A stretch of DNA of 44,597 nucleotides, taken from NCBI GenBank assembly GCA_019359245.1, contig JAHHHR010000061.1, positions 1-44,597 of the forward strand, written 5' to 3'. This document shows, one piece after another, positions 1-7,874 of the stretch; the first letter of the stretch is position 1, and the number at the start of each line of letters is the position of its first letter. Source of the DNA: Nostoc desertorum CM1-VF14. GTDB lineage: Bacteria > Cyanobacteriota > Cyanobacteriia > Cyanobacteriales > Nostocaceae. The notes beneath the pieces were generated by a model. That model saw only the letters and a list, made by a program, of their open reading frames with translations. It made no database searches and was not told the DNA's origin. Position numbers and translations under genes: made by a program.

Positions 1-104
1 GATCAGACAAGAATCCAATGCAGCTTGCATCAGACGTACAACAACAGGATTGGCAAGCGATTGCCCAAGGGGCAACGGCAAAGCCGAACGCAGTAAGCAA
101 GTAA
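1..104 (+). CDS. 3' end of an unidentified coding sequence (partial)
   Basis: A reading frame is open from base 3 to a TAA at 102-104, giving 33 residues cut by the window edge. The tail is polar and contains a QQQDWQAIAQG stretch. No family can be named from so short a piece. It ends 70 bp before the ene-reductase gene and runs the same way, so it could belong to the same transcription unit. It may also be a chance open frame. Confidence 0.35.
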   Translation, partial: SDKNPMQLASDVQQQDWQAIAQGATAKPNAVSK

Positions 105-174
105 AACGCCAACAGCAAGCAAAGGTAAGTTCACTTGTATATTTCACTCATTAACAATTTCTCAAGAGGTTAGC

Positions 175-1275
175 ATGTCTATTAACACGCTTTTCCAACC
201 CTTTAGCTTTAAGGGATTGAAACTGCCGAACCGAATTGTGATGGCTCCAATGACGCGAGGCTTTTCACCTGATGGCTATCCAACGAAAGACGTAGCAAAT
301 TACTATGCAAAACGTGCTGCTGCTGAAGTCGGGCTGATCATCTCCGAGGGGACGGGTATCGCACGACCCGCATCGCTAAACGGTGTTAACCTTCCCCGCT
401 TCCACGGTGAGCAGGAGCTTGCTGGCTGGAAGCAAGTCATTGATGCAGTCCACGCTGCCGGAGGATTGATGATCCCGCAGCTCTGGCATGTTGGCGCAGT
501 GCCATCCCCATACGGCGACGATCTACCCATTGACCCGTTTGAGAGTCCTTCGGGTCTAAATAGTCCTGACCAGCCGTTTGGGAGAACGATGACTGACACA
601 GACATCGCCGATACGATCGCTGCCTTTGCCAGTGCAGCGGCGGATGCAAAGCGGCTGGGTTTCGATGCTGTTGAACTCCACGGGGCACATGGCTATCTGA
701 TCGATCAGTTTTTCTGGAAGGGCACGAACCATCGCACCGATCGATTTGGAGGTGTGACGCTCGCTGAGCGCGGACGTTTCGCTGCCGAGATTATTCAAGC
801 CGTCCGTGCAGCAGTCGGTTCTGACTTTGCGATCATCCTTCGCCTGTCGCAATGGAAACAACAGGACTACACTGCCCGCCTTGCAAATACTCCAGCGGAG
901 ATGGAGGAGTGGTTACAACCGCTGGTGGATGCAGGTACAGATATATTGCATTGCTCACAACGCCGTTTTTGGGAGCCGGAGTTCGACGAATCTGAGCTAA
1001 ACTTTGCGGGCTGGGCGAAGAAGTTGACAGGGGTTCCCACCATTACCGTAGGGTCGGTCGGTCTCAGCGGCGATTTCATCAGAGCTTTTAGTGGTGAAGC
1101 ATCACAGGCTGCGTCACTTGATGAATTGCTGCGTCGGCTGGAGCGCGGTGACTTCGACTTGGTTGCAGTTGGACGTGCGCTGCTGCAAGATCCGCAATGG
1201 GCTGTAAAGATACATCAAAACCGTACCGATGATCTCATGAACTTTAATCCCTCAGCGTTAGCAATACTCACTTAA
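175..1275 (+). CDS. Old Yellow Enzyme family NADH:flavin oxidoreductase (ene-reductase)
   Basis: This is a 366-residue FMN-dependent TIM-barrel enzyme of the OYE family, which reduces C=C bonds of unsaturated carbonyl compounds with NAD(P)H in the cytoplasm. Visible signatures are the N-terminal MAPMTR (23-28), QLWHVGA (102-108), the HGAHGYLIDQFF block (169-180) and NHRTDRFGG (185-193). His169 and His172 form the substrate-anchoring pair in the H/H form of oxophytodienoate reductases, and Tyr174 fits the catalytic proton donor. VGRALLQDP near the C-terminus is the usual phosphate-binding end. The length is normal for the family. The ATG at 175 follows AAGAGGT. The stop codon lies inside the left target duplication of the outer MITE that follows. 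The substrate cannot be predicted. Confidence 0.95.
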   Translation: MSINTLFQPFSFKGLKLPNRIVMAPMTRGFSPDGYPTKDVANYYAKRAAAEVGLIISEGTGIARPASLNGVNLPRFHGEQELAGWKQVIDAVHAAGGLMIPQLWHVGAVPSPYGDDLPIDPFESPSGLNSPDQPFGRTMTDTDIADTIAAFASAAADAKRLGFDAVELHGAHGYLIDQFFWKGTNHRTDRFGGVTLAERGRFAAEIIQAVRAAVGSDFAIILRLSQWKQQDYTARLANTPAEMEEWLQPLVDAGTDILHCSQRRFWEPEFDESELNFAGWAKKLTGVPTITVGSVGLSGDFIRAFSGEASQAASLDELLRRLERGDFDLVAVGRALLQDPQWAVKIHQNRTDDLMNFNPSALAILT

Positions 1276-1279
1276 AAGC

Positions 1280-1629
1280 CAATACGGTTCGGATAAGATC
1301 CCCCCGCCTGTGGCGACCCCCTTTTTAAGGGGGTAAATGAGGAAATTAGCCCCCCTTTTTTAAGCAGGGCTGTTTCATTCGATGTCTTAGGTATTTTGTC
1401 AAGAGTATTAGTCAGAAATTTGCTTGAGTGGGAAAAAGAAAAACTACCGCCTCAACCAGCAAATTTAAGTGCGATCGCCATTTTCTTGCCCAATCAGATT
1501 TTTTAGTCACCTGGTTTTTTAGTTGAAACGCTTGTAAATCAACGCCTTTTAGGGAATGAAACAGCCCTGCCTTTTTTAAGGGGGCTGGGGGGATCTTAGC
1601 TCGATAAACAAGCTAACCGAACCGTATTG
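1280..1629. mobile_element. Outer MITE with 13-bp terminal inverted repeats, itself interrupted
   Basis: CAATACGGTTCGG (1280-1292) and its exact complement CCGAACCGTATTG (1617-1629) bound a non-coding segment. The decamer ACTTAAAAGC flanks both ends directly (1270-1279 and 1630-1639), which is a 10-bp target duplication. The interior holds C-run/G-run palindromes of a kind common between cyanobacterial genes. Without the inner MITE and one copy of its target duplication the element would be about 134 bp. A 10-bp duplication fits an IS4-type transposase acting in trans. No such transposase was recognised in the window. Confidence 0.8.
1364..1570. mobile_element. Inner MITE with 17-bp perfect inverted repeats, nested in the outer MITE
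   Basis: GCAGGGCTGTTTCATTC (1364-1380) is perfectly inverted at 1554-1570. The 9-bp sequence CTTTTTTAA borders both ends (1355-1363 and 1571-1579), a clean target duplication. The 207-bp body has no coding capacity and contains one HIP1 site. It inserted into the outer MITE, so it is the younger of the two. Perfect repeats and duplication suggest a recent event. Confidence 0.88.
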
Positions 1630-1754
1630 ACTTAAAAGCGCTGGTTTGAATGTCTGATCCTCTCAACTGATCGTTTCAATCAAATTAGCGATCGCATTGG
1701 GCGAGTGTAGGGGTGATTATCTATCAAGTCCTTTATCGCTAAAAAGGTTCTGAT

Positions 1755-1980
1755 ATGTTTTTTAGACTGATGATAGCGGTTGCAACCACAGTGCTAACGA
1801 TTGTGACCTCTTGTCTTTTTCCAGCGGTATCACTAAGCAAAAGTGCGATTGCTCAAGTGCCAGGTGTCTATCCATTCAAGTTAGGTGATTTCACAATTAC
1901 AGCCTTTAGCGACGGCACACTCCCCCAAGATCTACATACGCTGCTGTCGAATACGAACCCAACAGAAGACGATCGCAATC
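1755..1980 (+). pseudogene. N-terminal remnant of a secreted metallo-beta-lactamase-fold hydrolase
   Basis: The frame opens with ATG 1755 and a signal peptide of about 34 residues (hydrophobic core, then an AIAQ cleavage-like end). It continues as VYPFKLGDFTITAFSDGTL, a start typical of periplasmic MBL-fold hydrolases. The zinc-binding HxHxDH region is missing: after about 75 residues the sequence passes into a short-chain dehydrogenase in another frame, and this frame stops at 2006. What remains is a leader joined to foreign sequence and cannot be active. Family assignment rests on the N-terminus only. Confidence 0.6.
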
Positions 1981-2499
1981 TACGGCAAACTGGATTGTGC
2001 CTTTAACAATGCTGGCATCGATCTTGCTGTTAAACCACTGCATGAACAATCGATCGAGGATTTTGACAAGATCCTGTCGGTCAATGCACGAGGGCTATTC
2101 TTGTGTATGAAATACGAAATTCAGCAGATGCTAACCCAAGGCGTAGGCGCGATCGTGAACAATTCGTCCACCAATGGTCTTGTTGCGCTGCCAGGAATCT
2201 CTCCCTACGTTGCCAGCAAACACGCGGTGATGGGGCTGACACGCACTGCCGCACTTGACTATGCCAAACAGGGCATTCAGATTAATGCTGTTAATCCCGG
2301 TTCCATTGCGACTGATCTAATGGCTCGTAGCGCTGACCAGATAGGCATAACGTTCGATGATCTTGGTCCTATGGTTCCGATCGGTCGGATCGGTCAGGCA
2401 ACGGAAATTGCTCAAGCGGTTGTGTTTCTTTGCTCTGATGCTGCCAGCTATATCACGGGACAACCCTTAGTGATCGATGGTGGATATACAGCAGCCTAA
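1975..2499 (+). pseudogene. C-terminal two thirds of a short-chain dehydrogenase/reductase (SDR)
   Basis: From about base 1985 the frame encodes a classical SDR from its NNAG motif onward. The serine of the NNSSTNG strand, the YVASK catalytic Tyr/Lys pair and the NAVNPGSIATD and ITGQPLVIDGGY C-terminal motifs are all present. The N-terminal TGxxxGxG cofactor loop is absent, having been replaced by the start of an MBL-fold gene in a different frame. The open frame can be extended back to an ATG at 1885, but that part only reads the MBL segment out of frame. A product might be made but would lack half of the NAD(P) site, so the gene is judged non-functional. Confidence 0.75.
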
Positions 2500-2691
2500 A
2501 TCGCGATCTTGGCAGATATCTTTTTGCGATCGCAGTTCCGAATAGGTGGTCTCTAAGCAATTTGCTGGAATGACCTCGAAACAGGTTCACTATCGCTGAA
2601 AGAAGCACCATCAGAATCTGAAAGAAACTGAGTATTGGAAGTCATCACACTCAAGTAAATGCAACTGGTTTCATAACAAAAGATAAAAATC

Positions 2692-3729
2692 ATGATACTT
2701 GAAAATAAGGTGGCTTTAGGACAGGTACTTTTTGCCGGAGGATCAGGCTTCGTGGGGCGCACTGCCGTCAGGTGGTTCCGCGAGAGGCACCCCAGCGTTC
2801 GAGTGCTCATCGGAGGACGGAATCTGCAATCGGCAAGTGAAGTTGCCCAGGAGGTGGGCGCTGCCGAAGCTGTTGCCATAGATCTCGATAAGCCCCGCTT
2901 GGGTCTCTGTGATGATGTCACAGTCGCTGCTGTGGTCATGTTGGCTCCCGAAGCCGGACTCAAAGGACTGAGCTACGCGCAGGACTTGGGCATCCCTTAC
3001 CTGAACATCAACGCTGCCCTCACCGAAATTGGACCTGAGTTGGCGATGTTCGCGCATCGTGCGACCGCAGCACCCGTCGTGCTCGCCAGTCACTGGATGG
3101 CTGGTGCGGCTGTGTTTCTGGCACTCAACAGTGTCAAAGGCTTCGAGGTCATCCACTCCATCCAGATCGGAGCAATCCTCGACGAGAATGATCCGGCAGG
3201 TCCAGCGTCGCTCGAAGATATGGAGCGGGTACACGGGGCTGTTCCCCCCGCAATGGTATTTGAGGGTGGGCGGCGCTTATGGCTGTCCGGCGACGCAGCA
3301 AAGGGCAAGATCGAATCAATTGACGGTCGCTTACTTGATGCTACCGCATTTTCAACGTTCGATATCGCTAGCCTCCATACTGCCACTGGGGCACCGAATG
3401 TCCGTTTCGACCTAGTGACTGACGAATCATCCAGTCGCCACCGGGGTAGTGAGGCAGCGACCGAGATCGTCGTCGAGATTGAGGGCGAAGCCGATGGTCG
3501 AACGCAGCGTTCGCGATCAATGCTGGAGTTCAAGCGTGGCGCAGCCTCACTAACGGGTCTAAGCGTCGTTCTTTCTCTCGTGTCGGTATTGGGACTGAAT
3601 GACCGCGCTCCTGCCCGCCCTGGGCTTTACCTACCGGAACTGCTCTCGGATACCGAATGGTTTCTGAATGAACTCCGCAGTGCGGGAGCGACTATCTACG
3701 AAGACTCTAAGTCAGCTCTACAGTTTTAA
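2692..3729 (+). CDS. Saccharopine-dehydrogenase-like NAD(P)-binding oxidoreductase
   Basis: The 345-residue protein begins with a Rossmann strand and GGSGFVG loop (Gly16, Gly19, Gly22), followed by IGGRNLQSA as in the saccharopine dehydrogenase NADP-binding domain. Residues 1-125 form the nucleotide-binding half, and the rest is an alpha/beta catalytic half typical of uncharacterised members. The substrate is unknown. ATG 2692 is the first start and lies just before the Rossmann fold. The ribosome site is weak (AAAAGATAAAA). It probably heads a unit with the genes at 3742 and 4050, which follow with a 12-bp gap and a 1-bp overlap. The gene looks somewhat more GC-rich than its neighbours. Confidence 0.8.
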   Translation: MILENKVALGQVLFAGGSGFVGRTAVRWFRERHPSVRVLIGGRNLQSASEVAQEVGAAEAVAIDLDKPRLGLCDDVTVAAVVMLAPEAGLKGLSYAQDLGIPYLNINAALTEIGPELAMFAHRATAAPVVLASHWMAGAAVFLALNSVKGFEVIHSIQIGAILDENDPAGPASLEDMERVHGAVPPAMVFEGGRRLWLSGDAAKGKIESIDGRLLDATAFSTFDIASLHTATGAPNVRFDLVTDESSSRHRGSEAATEIVVEIEGEADGRTQRSRSMLEFKRGAASLTGLSVVLSLVSVLGLNDRAPARPGLYLPELLSDTEWFLNELRSAGATIYEDSKSALQF

Positions 3730-3741
3730 GGGGGTGGAAAA

Positions 3742-4050
3742 ATGATTAAATGCAAAGATTTTGCGCCTCGCATTACTGAACAGGGACCCTTCGGCGGAGC
3801 TTCCAAGTATGAATCTTTCTCGGAGGTTGTGAGTGCTGTCAATCAGTGGATCGAAAATACAACGACACAGGCGATCAATGTTGAAACTGTCGTTTTACCC
3901 GATCGGATAGGAGGCACAAGTGATGATGTCCACGGAGTGACAGTCAGTAATGGTTTCCACCCAGTGATGATCGGTCAGGGCATTACAATCAATTGCTTTC
4001 AATGTGGGCGTGTCTGGTACAGAGAATACGCTTCACCGGAGAAGAAATAA
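3742..4050 (+). CDS. Hypothetical protein, 102 aa, with a C-terminal CxxC motif
   Basis: I do not recognise the family. The gene starts 12 bp after the oxidoreductase stop and is preceded by AAGGGGGTGG, a good ribosome site, so co-expression is likely. The protein is soluble and mixed alpha/beta. Near the end it has CFQCGRVWYREY, where the cysteine pair could bind metal or be redox active. Its stop codon shares one base with the start of the next gene (TAATG), suggesting translational coupling. Confidence 0.65.
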   Translation: MIKCKDFAPRITEQGPFGGASKYESFSEVVSAVNQWIENTTTQAINVETVVLPDRIGGTSDDVHGVTVSNGFHPVMIGQGITINCFQCGRVWYREYASPEKK

Positions 4051-4346
4051 TGAAACGATTTACCTTGTTTACTTTCCTGTACCTCGCGCTCGGAGTTTGC
4101 CTGAGTGCGATCGCACTTGGATACCCAAACTTGCCTTCGGGTCTTCAAAGAAGCTTGTTCATCAGTGCAGGAACCTCCTACATTTTTTGTCTCCTCAGCA
4201 CCTTCCCATTTTGGCGCGAGACGACGATCCGCTTCTATCGCAGACGGAATTCACTGGTCATTTTACCCTGGTTGGGGATTGGAGTGAACATTGTTGGGAT
4301 GATCTGGGAGGTTCAGAGTCAGAACTGGACGATGGAAGCCATTTGA
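4050..4346 (+). CDS. Small membrane protein, 98 aa, coupled to the upstream gene
   Basis: The ATG at 4050 overlaps the previous TAA by one base, which argues for this start over an upstream in-frame ATG at 3993. The protein has three hydrophobic stretches (about residues 3-24, 33-52 and 69-88) separated by a basic loop with RFYRRR, so it is probably an inner-membrane protein. The family is not recognised. It is the last gene of the apparent 2692-4346 unit. Confidence 0.65.
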   Translation: MKRFTLFTFLYLALGVCLSAIALGYPNLPSGLQRSLFISAGTSYIFCLLSTFPFWRETTIRFYRRRNSLVILPWLGIGVNIVGMIWEVQSQNWTMEAI

Positions 4347-4437
4347 GGAGCGTTTTCTCGGCTAATATTTGTCTTACCGTTTGTAGAAATCATTGTGATT
4401 ACATGGCAAGTGAATTCTGAACATTAGGGTCTAAATA

Positions 4438-4520
4438 GAATGGCACTAAGTTAAGACACAGCCCTTGCCCAGGCTGGGAACGAGACTAAACAAGCTTTTG
4501 GGCTTTTCTTAGTGCCATTC
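4438..4520. repeat. Short MITE-like repeat, copy 1 (13-bp inverted ends)
   Basis: GAATGGCACTAAG (4438-4450) is exactly inverted at 4508-4520. The 83-bp body shares its internal sequence (CACAGCCCTTGCCC, AGGCTGGGAACGAG, CTAAACAAGC) with the longer copy at 5153-5336. The decamer GGGTCTAAAT lies one base to its left (4427-4436). No gene was seen in the surrounding 4347-4769. Confidence 0.75.
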
Positions 4521-4769
4521 GATTCTGCGCCGTTTTACCTTTAAATGGATCGTAATACAAACTAATTCTCGGATGAGTTGGTGAAAAATATCGCTATTAT
4601 TGCACCTTTAATCAATGAAGCACTTAGTTTCGTCGATCACAAATAAGTTGCAGAATTAGCACGCGATGGCGCAAAGCGCCCGCCCAAAAGGCGATCGCAC
4701 CTTGGCGTTTTTGAAACCGCATTGTAGCAGCAATCGAGTAATGTCAAACTCATTAATTTTACAACACTC

Positions 4770-5135
4770 ATGAAAACATTTGCGTTCCTCCTGGCTCTGC
4801 CAATCAGTATCTTAGCTAATTTTTCCTTAAGAGCTTCTGCTGATTCTACTGCTGGCATCATCCTGAGTACAAAATGCCAGGGTGGGTACAACATCAATAT
4901 TTGGCAGAATTATACGAACGGTGAACTGCTTTATCGTGCAACCAGTACTAACGGTAATTTAAGTTTGGGTAAAGGAACTAGCCAAGCAACAGAAGGTGTT
5001 CGAGTGTATAAGTTTCGGAATGGAATTTATGAATATTGGGTATGGGATGGCACGTTGGATAACCCGCAGTCTGGAACTTTAGAGGTGTATAAAAACAACC
5101 GTATCTTGATGAAGCAAGCTTGTAGAAAAAGTTGA
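4770..5135 (+). CDS. Small secreted protein of unknown function, 121 aa
   Basis: A signal peptide is clear: MKTFAFLLALPISILANFSL with likely cleavage after the ASA at residues 22-24. The mature part of about 97 residues is beta-rich with many aromatic and glycine residues, and has two cysteines (Cys36 and Cys118) placed to form one disulfide that closes the domain. I do not recognise the family. The gene lies between the two copies of a MITE-like repeat (4438-4520, 5153-5336) and may have moved with them. Confidence 0.75.
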   Translation: MKTFAFLLALPISILANFSLRASADSTAGIILSTKCQGGYNINIWQNYTNGELLYRATSTNGNLSLGKGTSQATEGVRVYKFRNGIYEYWVWDGTLDNPQSGTLEVYKNNRILMKQACRKS

Positions 5136-5152
5136 ATCAATAGCACGGGTAT

Positions 5153-5336
5153 GAATGGCACTAAGTTAAAACACAGCCCTTGCCCTGATTGGTTCCCAGC
5201 TTCCAGGCTGGGAACCCATTCTAGGAGGCTCTGCCTCCTCTTTCTTGACGAGAGGCAGAGCCTCTCTGAATACATTCCCAGCCTGGAGGCTGGGAACGAG
5301 ACTAAACAAGCCTTTGGGCTTTTCTTAGTGCCATTC
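5153..5336. repeat. MITE-like repeat, copy 2, with nested palindromes
   Basis: GAATGGCACTAAG (5153-5165) is exactly inverted at 5324-5336. Relative to copy 1 at 4438 it carries about 100 extra bases made of hairpins: a TTCCCAGC/GCTGGGAA pair repeated on both sides and a GGAGGCTCTGCCTCC/GAGGCAGAGCCTC pair. These palindromes are widespread between cyanobacterial genes. GGGTCTAAAT follows at once (5337-5346), the same decamer that precedes copy 1. The open frame across this block is an artefact of the repeat. Confidence 0.78.
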
Positions 5337-5529
5337 GGGTCTAAATCGGATGATACCGAAACAAACTCGTTTCAGCAACGCGAGATAGAGTCAAATGTAC
5401 TACATGAGGAACACCATGAATAAACCCAAGTTTTTTGTTACCCCTGGTTATGCACGCAAACCCCTATCGATCACCGCTTCCCTGGAAACAACAGAACATT
5501 ACACAACCACAAGCCACAGGAGATTTCTA

Positions 5530-5817
5530 ATGAACCGAAAGATTCTTTCAACCAAAATCACAACCACAATCGCAATCACAATTCTGTTCGGCGTACTCCT
5601 ACTGTTCAATTTTCCATCCCTGGCTCAAGTCAGTTCACAAGTGATTCCTAGAATCGAAGTGATCGAAAGTTCTGAAGGGATTCCACCCAGCTACCGTTTA
5701 GTCATTAGCCGATCTCAGGACAATGTTTATGTCGTCTGTCCGACTGACTTCGAGCCACAGTTGAACTATCTGCGAAATGTGAAGGCGATTCAATGTAAGC
5801 CGTTTACCAGTCCCTAG
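5530..5817 (+). CDS. Small secreted protein of unknown function, 95 aa
   Basis: ATG 5530 is chosen over the upstream ATG 5395 because it follows CACAGGAGATTTCTA, a strong ribosome site, and begins a proper signal peptide: basic MNRKILSTK, a hydrophobic core, and a likely cleavage after SLAQ near residue 34. The mature part of about 60 residues has two cysteines (VVCPTD and AIQCKP) that could pair. Short cyanobacterial exported proteins of this style are common, but I cannot name a family. Confidence 0.65.
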   Translation: MNRKILSTKITTTIAITILFGVLLLFNFPSLAQVSSQVIPRIEVIESSEGIPPSYRLVISRSQDNVYVVCPTDFEPQLNYLRNVKAIQCKPFTSP

Positions 5818-5889
5818 AAGTAAACCAGTGAGGGGCAACAGCATAACAACTCACACCACTTTTTTGCTTTGAACAGAGGAGAGATTCAG

Positions 5890-6107
5890 ATGTCAGAGAA
5901 CAATAAAGCAATTTTAGAAGCGGCAAACGCGGCGATCGCCCAAGGCAACTATGAAGGATTCTTGTCGTTCTGCGCCGACGACACGGAATGGACATTTGTC
6001 GGCGACAAGGCCTGAACGGAAAAGAAGCCGTTCGTCAATGGATGGTAACAGAGTATGTGGAACCGCCTTTGAATATCGTTGCGAACTTAATTTCCGTCAA
6101 TGCGTAA
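5890..6107 (+). pseudogene. Broken SnoaL-like / NTF2-fold protein
   Basis: ATG 5890 follows GAGGAGAGATT. The first frame gives ILEAANAAIAQGNYEGFLSF and then DDTEWTFVGDKA, the usual start of a SnoaL-like NTF2-fold domain, and then stops at 6003. The next frame continues the family directly with LNGKEAVRQWM and EYVEPPLNIVANLISV up to a TAA at 6105-6107. One base lost near 6000 explains the shift, and the final third of the fold is missing. Intact members are about 130 residues and act as small hydrolase/isomerase-like proteins, but this copy should be dead. Confidence 0.75.
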
Positions 6108-6142
6108 GTTCTAACAAACTAATTTACAGTCTGCGCTTTGGT

Positions 6143-6160
6143 GGGGTCATCGATGACCCC
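6143..6160. promoter_or_regulatory. 18-bp perfect palindrome upstream of the hydrolase gene
   Basis: GGGGTCATCGATGACCCC reads identically on both strands and lies 48 bp before the ATG at 6208. A perfect, loop-free palindrome of this length suits a dimeric repressor site better than a terminator, and no T-run follows. Which protein binds it is unknown, and no TetR- or MarR-type regulator is encoded beside it. Confidence 0.45.
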
Positions 6161-6207
6161 GTTAATACCTGAACCCATCAACAACTAGCTCGAAGGAGTT
6201 TATCCCC

Positions 6208-7863
6208 ATGTCTCACATTTCTTCTAACCACAAGCGAGATCGTGTCCTACCCACGCACGCCTCAGAGCCAACGGTTCCCGCTAAGAGGAGAACCATGCTT
6301 GCTCACAAGCCCCACATCCGAAGCTCGTTAATGATTGGGGCAATGATGCTGGTCCTCAGTGCCTGCGGCCAACCTGCACTCGGGCACCCGTCAAATCCGG
6401 GGGAGATCCCGGTAGGATTAGAACGATTTTATAACCAGAAGCTGACCTTCGGCTCGTGCGAGGGCTACGCCACCACGGATGCCGACGCTAAGACCTTCGC
6501 CAACGACACCTTCAAATGCGCCCGGCTTGAGGTGCCGCTCGACTACCAGAACCCCCGCGGGCGAACCGCGCAGATTGCATTGCTGCGCGTACCGGCTCAG
6601 GGCAAGCCGAGCAAACGAATCGGCTCCCTGCTGCTCAACCCAGGCGGCCCCGGTGCCTCTGGGATGAGCTACGCCCCCCTGGTGGCGACTACCTTAGGTG
6701 AGCACCCGATCACCGAGCGGTTCGACCTGATCGGGTTCGACCCACGCGGGGTTGCGGCCTCGACACCAGCCCTAGACTGCTTCACCGATGCCGAACGAGA
6801 GGCCAACTTGTTGGTCAACTCGATCAACTCCGGGGGCAAGGACTACACCGACCACCAGACCCGTCAGTTGTACCAAAAATGCGCCGAGCGTTCCGGCGGT
6901 GAGGACGTGCTGGCTCACGTCGGCACGCGCGATGTCGCCCGCGACATGGACGTACTCCGCGCGGTGCTCGGCGATGACAAGCTCTCCTTTTTCGGTGCCA
7001 GCTACGGTACCCGGCTCGGCGCGATCTACGCCGAAACCTTCCCGCAGAACGTGCGGGCCATGGTGCTCGACGGCGCGGTCGACCCCACCACCGGCACCAC
7101 CGAGCGTCGCCTCGTCCAGTTCGCGGGTTTCCAGCGTGCCTTCGACAACATGGCGGCCTTATGCGCTAAAACCCCGACTTGTCCGCTCGGCACCGATCCC
7201 AAGCAAGCTACCGCCGCCTTCCAGCAGATCGTGCGGCCACTGATTGATAAACCGCTCATCACCGCAGACGGACGCAAGGTCACTTACACCGCCGCAATTG
7301 GGGGCGTGAACGGTGGGCTTTATAACGATGTGAGCTGGCCTGCGGTGATCCAAGGCATCACCGAACTCAAGGCCGGAAGCGGTAAAACCCTGCTGTTCTT
7401 CAGCGACTTCGGCAGCCAGCGCAATGCCGACGGTAGCTACGGCAATGGCTACGAGTCCCTGGTGGCCATTAACTGCCTCGACGAGGAACGCCACACGCCC
7501 GAGCAGGAGAGTGCGATGACGCGCGACATTTTCAAGGTCGCACCGTTTCTGGACACTGGCCGACCCGTCAACGCCCGCGACCTCTGTGAGCATTGGCGCG
7601 TGAAACCCACCCTCGGCTACCCCTACGCCCAGAACATCAAAGGACTCCCTAAAACCTTGGTCGTGTCGGTCACCGGCGATCCGGCCACCCCGCACGAGGG
7701 CGGCATCAGCCTCGCCAAGACGCTCGGCGCGAGCCTGCTGACCGTCGAGGGCGAACGGCACACTGTAGCCCTCACCGCCGGCAATGCGTGTATCAACAAC
7801 ATCGTCGCCGACTACCTCATCGGTCTCAAAATCCCCGCAGACGGCGCTCGCTGCGCCCTTTAG
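6208..7863 (+). CDS. Lipoprotein alpha/beta hydrolase, tripeptidyl-aminopeptidase-like (peptidase S33 / TAP-like)
   Basis: The protein resembles secreted actinobacterial tripeptidyl aminopeptidases. GASYG (263-267) gives nucleophile Ser265, GDPATP gives Asp491, and GERHTV gives His518, a complete triad. NPGGPGASG (oxyanion region) and FDPRGVAAS are typical, and the C-terminal part matches the TAP-like domain. VLSAC (49-53) is a lipobox, so the protein is probably anchored outside the cytoplasmic membrane. Two starts have ribosome sites: ATG 6208 (AAGGAG) and ATG 6295 (AGAGGAGA). The second gives a standard 23-residue lipoprotein leader and may be the true start. The gene is strikingly GC-rich with G/C third positions and no HIP1 site seen, unlike its neighbours, which points to transfer from a high-GC donor. 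Confidence 0.9.
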   Translation: MSHISSNHKRDRVLPTHASEPTVPAKRRTMLAHKPHIRSSLMIGAMMLVLSACGQPALGHPSNPGEIPVGLERFYNQKLTFGSCEGYATTDADAKTFANDTFKCARLEVPLDYQNPRGRTAQIALLRVPAQGKPSKRIGSLLLNPGGPGASGMSYAPLVATTLGEHPITERFDLIGFDPRGVAASTPALDCFTDAEREANLLVNSINSGGKDYTDHQTRQLYQKCAERSGGEDVLAHVGTRDVARDMDVLRAVLGDDKLSFFGASYGTRLGAIYAETFPQNVRAMVLDGAVDPTTGTTERRLVQFAGFQRAFDNMAALCAKTPTCPLGTDPKQATAAFQQIVRPLIDKPLITADGRKVTYTAAIGGVNGGLYNDVSWPAVIQGITELKAGSGKTLLFFSDFGSQRNADGSYGNGYESLVAINCLDEERHTPEQESAMTRDIFKVAPFLDTGRPVNARDLCEHWRVKPTLGYPYAQNIKGLPKTLVVSVTGDPATPHEGGISLAKTLGASLLTVEGERHTVALTAGNACINNIVADYLIGLKIPADGARCAL

Positions 7864-7874
7864 GCGCGTTGGGA

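Noticed and set aside
2553..3234. Reverse-strand frames over the saccharopine-dehydrogenase-like gene
   Set aside because: The forward protein has a clear Rossmann fold; the reverse frames have no protein-like motifs.
4004..4420. 138-codon forward frame overlapping the small membrane protein
   Set aside because: The frame at 4050 has a coupled start and clear membrane helices; this one starts inside the previous gene and lacks features.
5151..5423. 90-codon forward frame through the repeat at 5153-5336
   Set aside because: Its sequence is translated palindromic repeat (internally repeated motifs from the repeat arms), not a gene.
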